Assembly: GCA_903970575.1 (NCBI GenBank)
Contig: CAJCJC010000231.1
Location: 1-7,082, forward strand
DNA length: 7,082 nucleotides
Direction of reading: 5' to 3'
Source of the DNA: Alphaproteobacteria bacterium
Lineage (GTDB): Bacteria > Pseudomonadota > Alphaproteobacteria > BOG-932 > Roseiterribacteraceae
Within the stretch, counting starts at the first letter, position 1; every line of letters starts with the position of its first letter. Made by a program: the position numbers and the translations under genes. Under the pieces are notes generated by a model that saw nothing but the letters and a program-made list of their open reading frames with translations, was not told where the DNA came from and did no database searches. Shown here piece by piece: positions 7,001 through 7,082 of the stretch.

Positions 7001-7082
7001 AAATCGTGGCGGGTTCATTGGGTGGACATACGCCGTCAGCGGCGCGCCGGACGATCCAAAGGTTTCCGTCAACCCGCTCTCG
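4053..7082 (+). CDS. Membrane-anchored AsmA/YhdP-like protein (3' end outside window)
   Basis: The frame stays open from ATG 4053 to the last base, giving 1010 residues with no stop. Residues 8-29 form one hydrophobic segment preceded by Arg4 and Arg7, an inner-membrane anchor with the rest in the periplasm. The remainder is a long run of short beta-strand-like segments rich in alternating Asp and hydrophobic residues (for example VDLDLT, VDIDADV, IDIDLAL). A DUF3971-like stretch lies around residues 500-600 (ending with LSGVPLSLDWQESF) and an AsmA-like C-terminal domain around 830-1010, ending IPVLGDILTGGNRGGF, then YAVSGAPDDPKVSVNPLS. In this family the protein usually ends a few dozen residues after that motif. 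Relatives such as E. coli YhdP, TamB and YdbH bridge the periplasm with a hydrophobic groove and move phospholipids to the outer membrane; that role here is inferred. No upstream in-frame ATG, GTG or TTG exists before the TAG at 4026, and no clear Shine-Dalgarno is seen. Confidence 0.88.
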   Translation, partial: MIYRTARVLLEIVGVALGGLLVLSALLIWRLSTTSVEGSFLRPYIEQKINDSGLGFGVQLTDARIEWRRFRPVLDIRFSGVSVVGQNGQRVGAFQDGTLAFSVPDFLLGRPSLIEIDANRPEITIVRDKDDHFSLVVGVPNASQGAGNFSEALTRFMEPPSDGDGLGHLRRVRLVDGRITVDYRKLGITWSAPDVDLDLTRSQAQARAQIDLSIALPGHPARLLGEARYIRAERKAYLSLTVAGFDVAAAAPLASVLQPLSAFAVPVSGQVHAVLDGNGNLIGGDASLHGDAGDIVLPAYYPQPLHLSSLALDLHLTDAGKRLILDKIALDLGDAKFSAAGAAIFSGPDLSVDIDADVANIPLARFNDIWPEGFAVGGRDWVIGHIPEGTIKTGKVHLSGVGRTDDPSSVEIKSVAGAFDYVGLGVNYFPPLPPIRGIDGHGVFDGAHMDLTIETGSLLDIAISDGKIVLTGFDRDDRAIDIDLALDGPLKTALAVLDMKPLGYARDLGVIPKDVDGHLAMRANFNFPLIKSLEFKQVRLGAKGTLDGVGVKGVVGPRDVTDGALSMAVDKSGMRLTGNAKLSGVPLSLDWQESFKVSDPFRSRISLRADLDDSARAALGLIPPDGVALHGPIDVTAKVSITRSRDMTIDVEGDISRASFALDAFELQKNAGDAGKASASLDFVDDVLRRAPLLKIESAGLTLDGAIDFDAAGAFRHAEVRHVVTPHEDFSLVANAEPGVAQSAPRYAVSLKGAIFDAAPILAQKGSAGPVSHTPVIDLTVALDHVLTGPKATLDALSGTATLSGGRLDAANLTAVAGGPVTLTYQPEGDSIALHFAADNAGAALSSLGLTRGVRGGVLRLDGATQVSDEPWLTKASLDLKQFRLIDAPIIARLVNAMSLTGFVDLLSGQGLGFDQLSAEMDYSDGKITFRNGRSAGALGISFEGDVDFDRDSIALKGTVVPVDTFNRIVAAIPVLGDILTGGNRGGFIGWTYAVSGAPDDPKVSVNPLS

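Noticed and set aside
1..7082. Search for CRISPR array, tRNA, rRNA, insertion sequence or defence genes
   Set aside because: I saw no regular direct repeats, no RNA-gene signatures and no transposase or defence-type protein. Nearly all bases are accounted for by five genes of housekeeping or unknown type.

Overview
The window looks like ordinary chromosomal DNA from a GC-rich Gram-negative bacterium, most likely an alphaproteobacterium (Rhodospirillales-like is my guess from the protein style; I cannot search to confirm). An outer-membrane-biogenesis AsmA-like protein, a GlnE of about 1000 residues and a DUF3175 protein fit that placement. I see no mobile element, CRISPR array, rRNA or tRNA.

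Layout from left to right. (1) The last 50 codons of a plus-strand alpha/beta hydrolase run in from the left edge. (2) A 61-73 bp gap (depending on which start codon is used) holds a perfect TATAAT box inside a 12-bp inverted repeat. It leads into a small plus-strand DUF3175 gene of unknown function. (3) After an 18-bp convergent gap come two minus-strand genes. glnE, the glutamine synthetase adenylyltransferase/adenylyl-removing enzyme, is first and is followed 13 bp later by bcp, a PrxQ-type thiol peroxidase. They look like a two-gene operon transcribed right to left. (4) Divergent from glnE across only 38 bp, a large plus-strand gene encodes a membrane-anchored AsmA/YhdP-type protein. It stays open for 1010 codons and runs off the right edge, close to its expected C-terminus.

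The proteins are mostly housekeeping: nitrogen assimilation control (GlnE), peroxide defence (Bcp) and probable phospholipid transport to the outer membrane (AsmA-like). Only DUF3175 has no known role. I did not find a convincing new multi-gene system. The most interesting signals are regulatory. One is the inverted repeat that brackets the -10 box and covers the ribosome-binding site of the DUF3175 gene. The other is an 8-bp perfect inverted repeat that places the AsmA-like start codon in its loop, in the narrow glnE/AsmA divergent gap. Both are visible in the sequence; their functions are inference.

No stretch above 300 bases lacks a gene.
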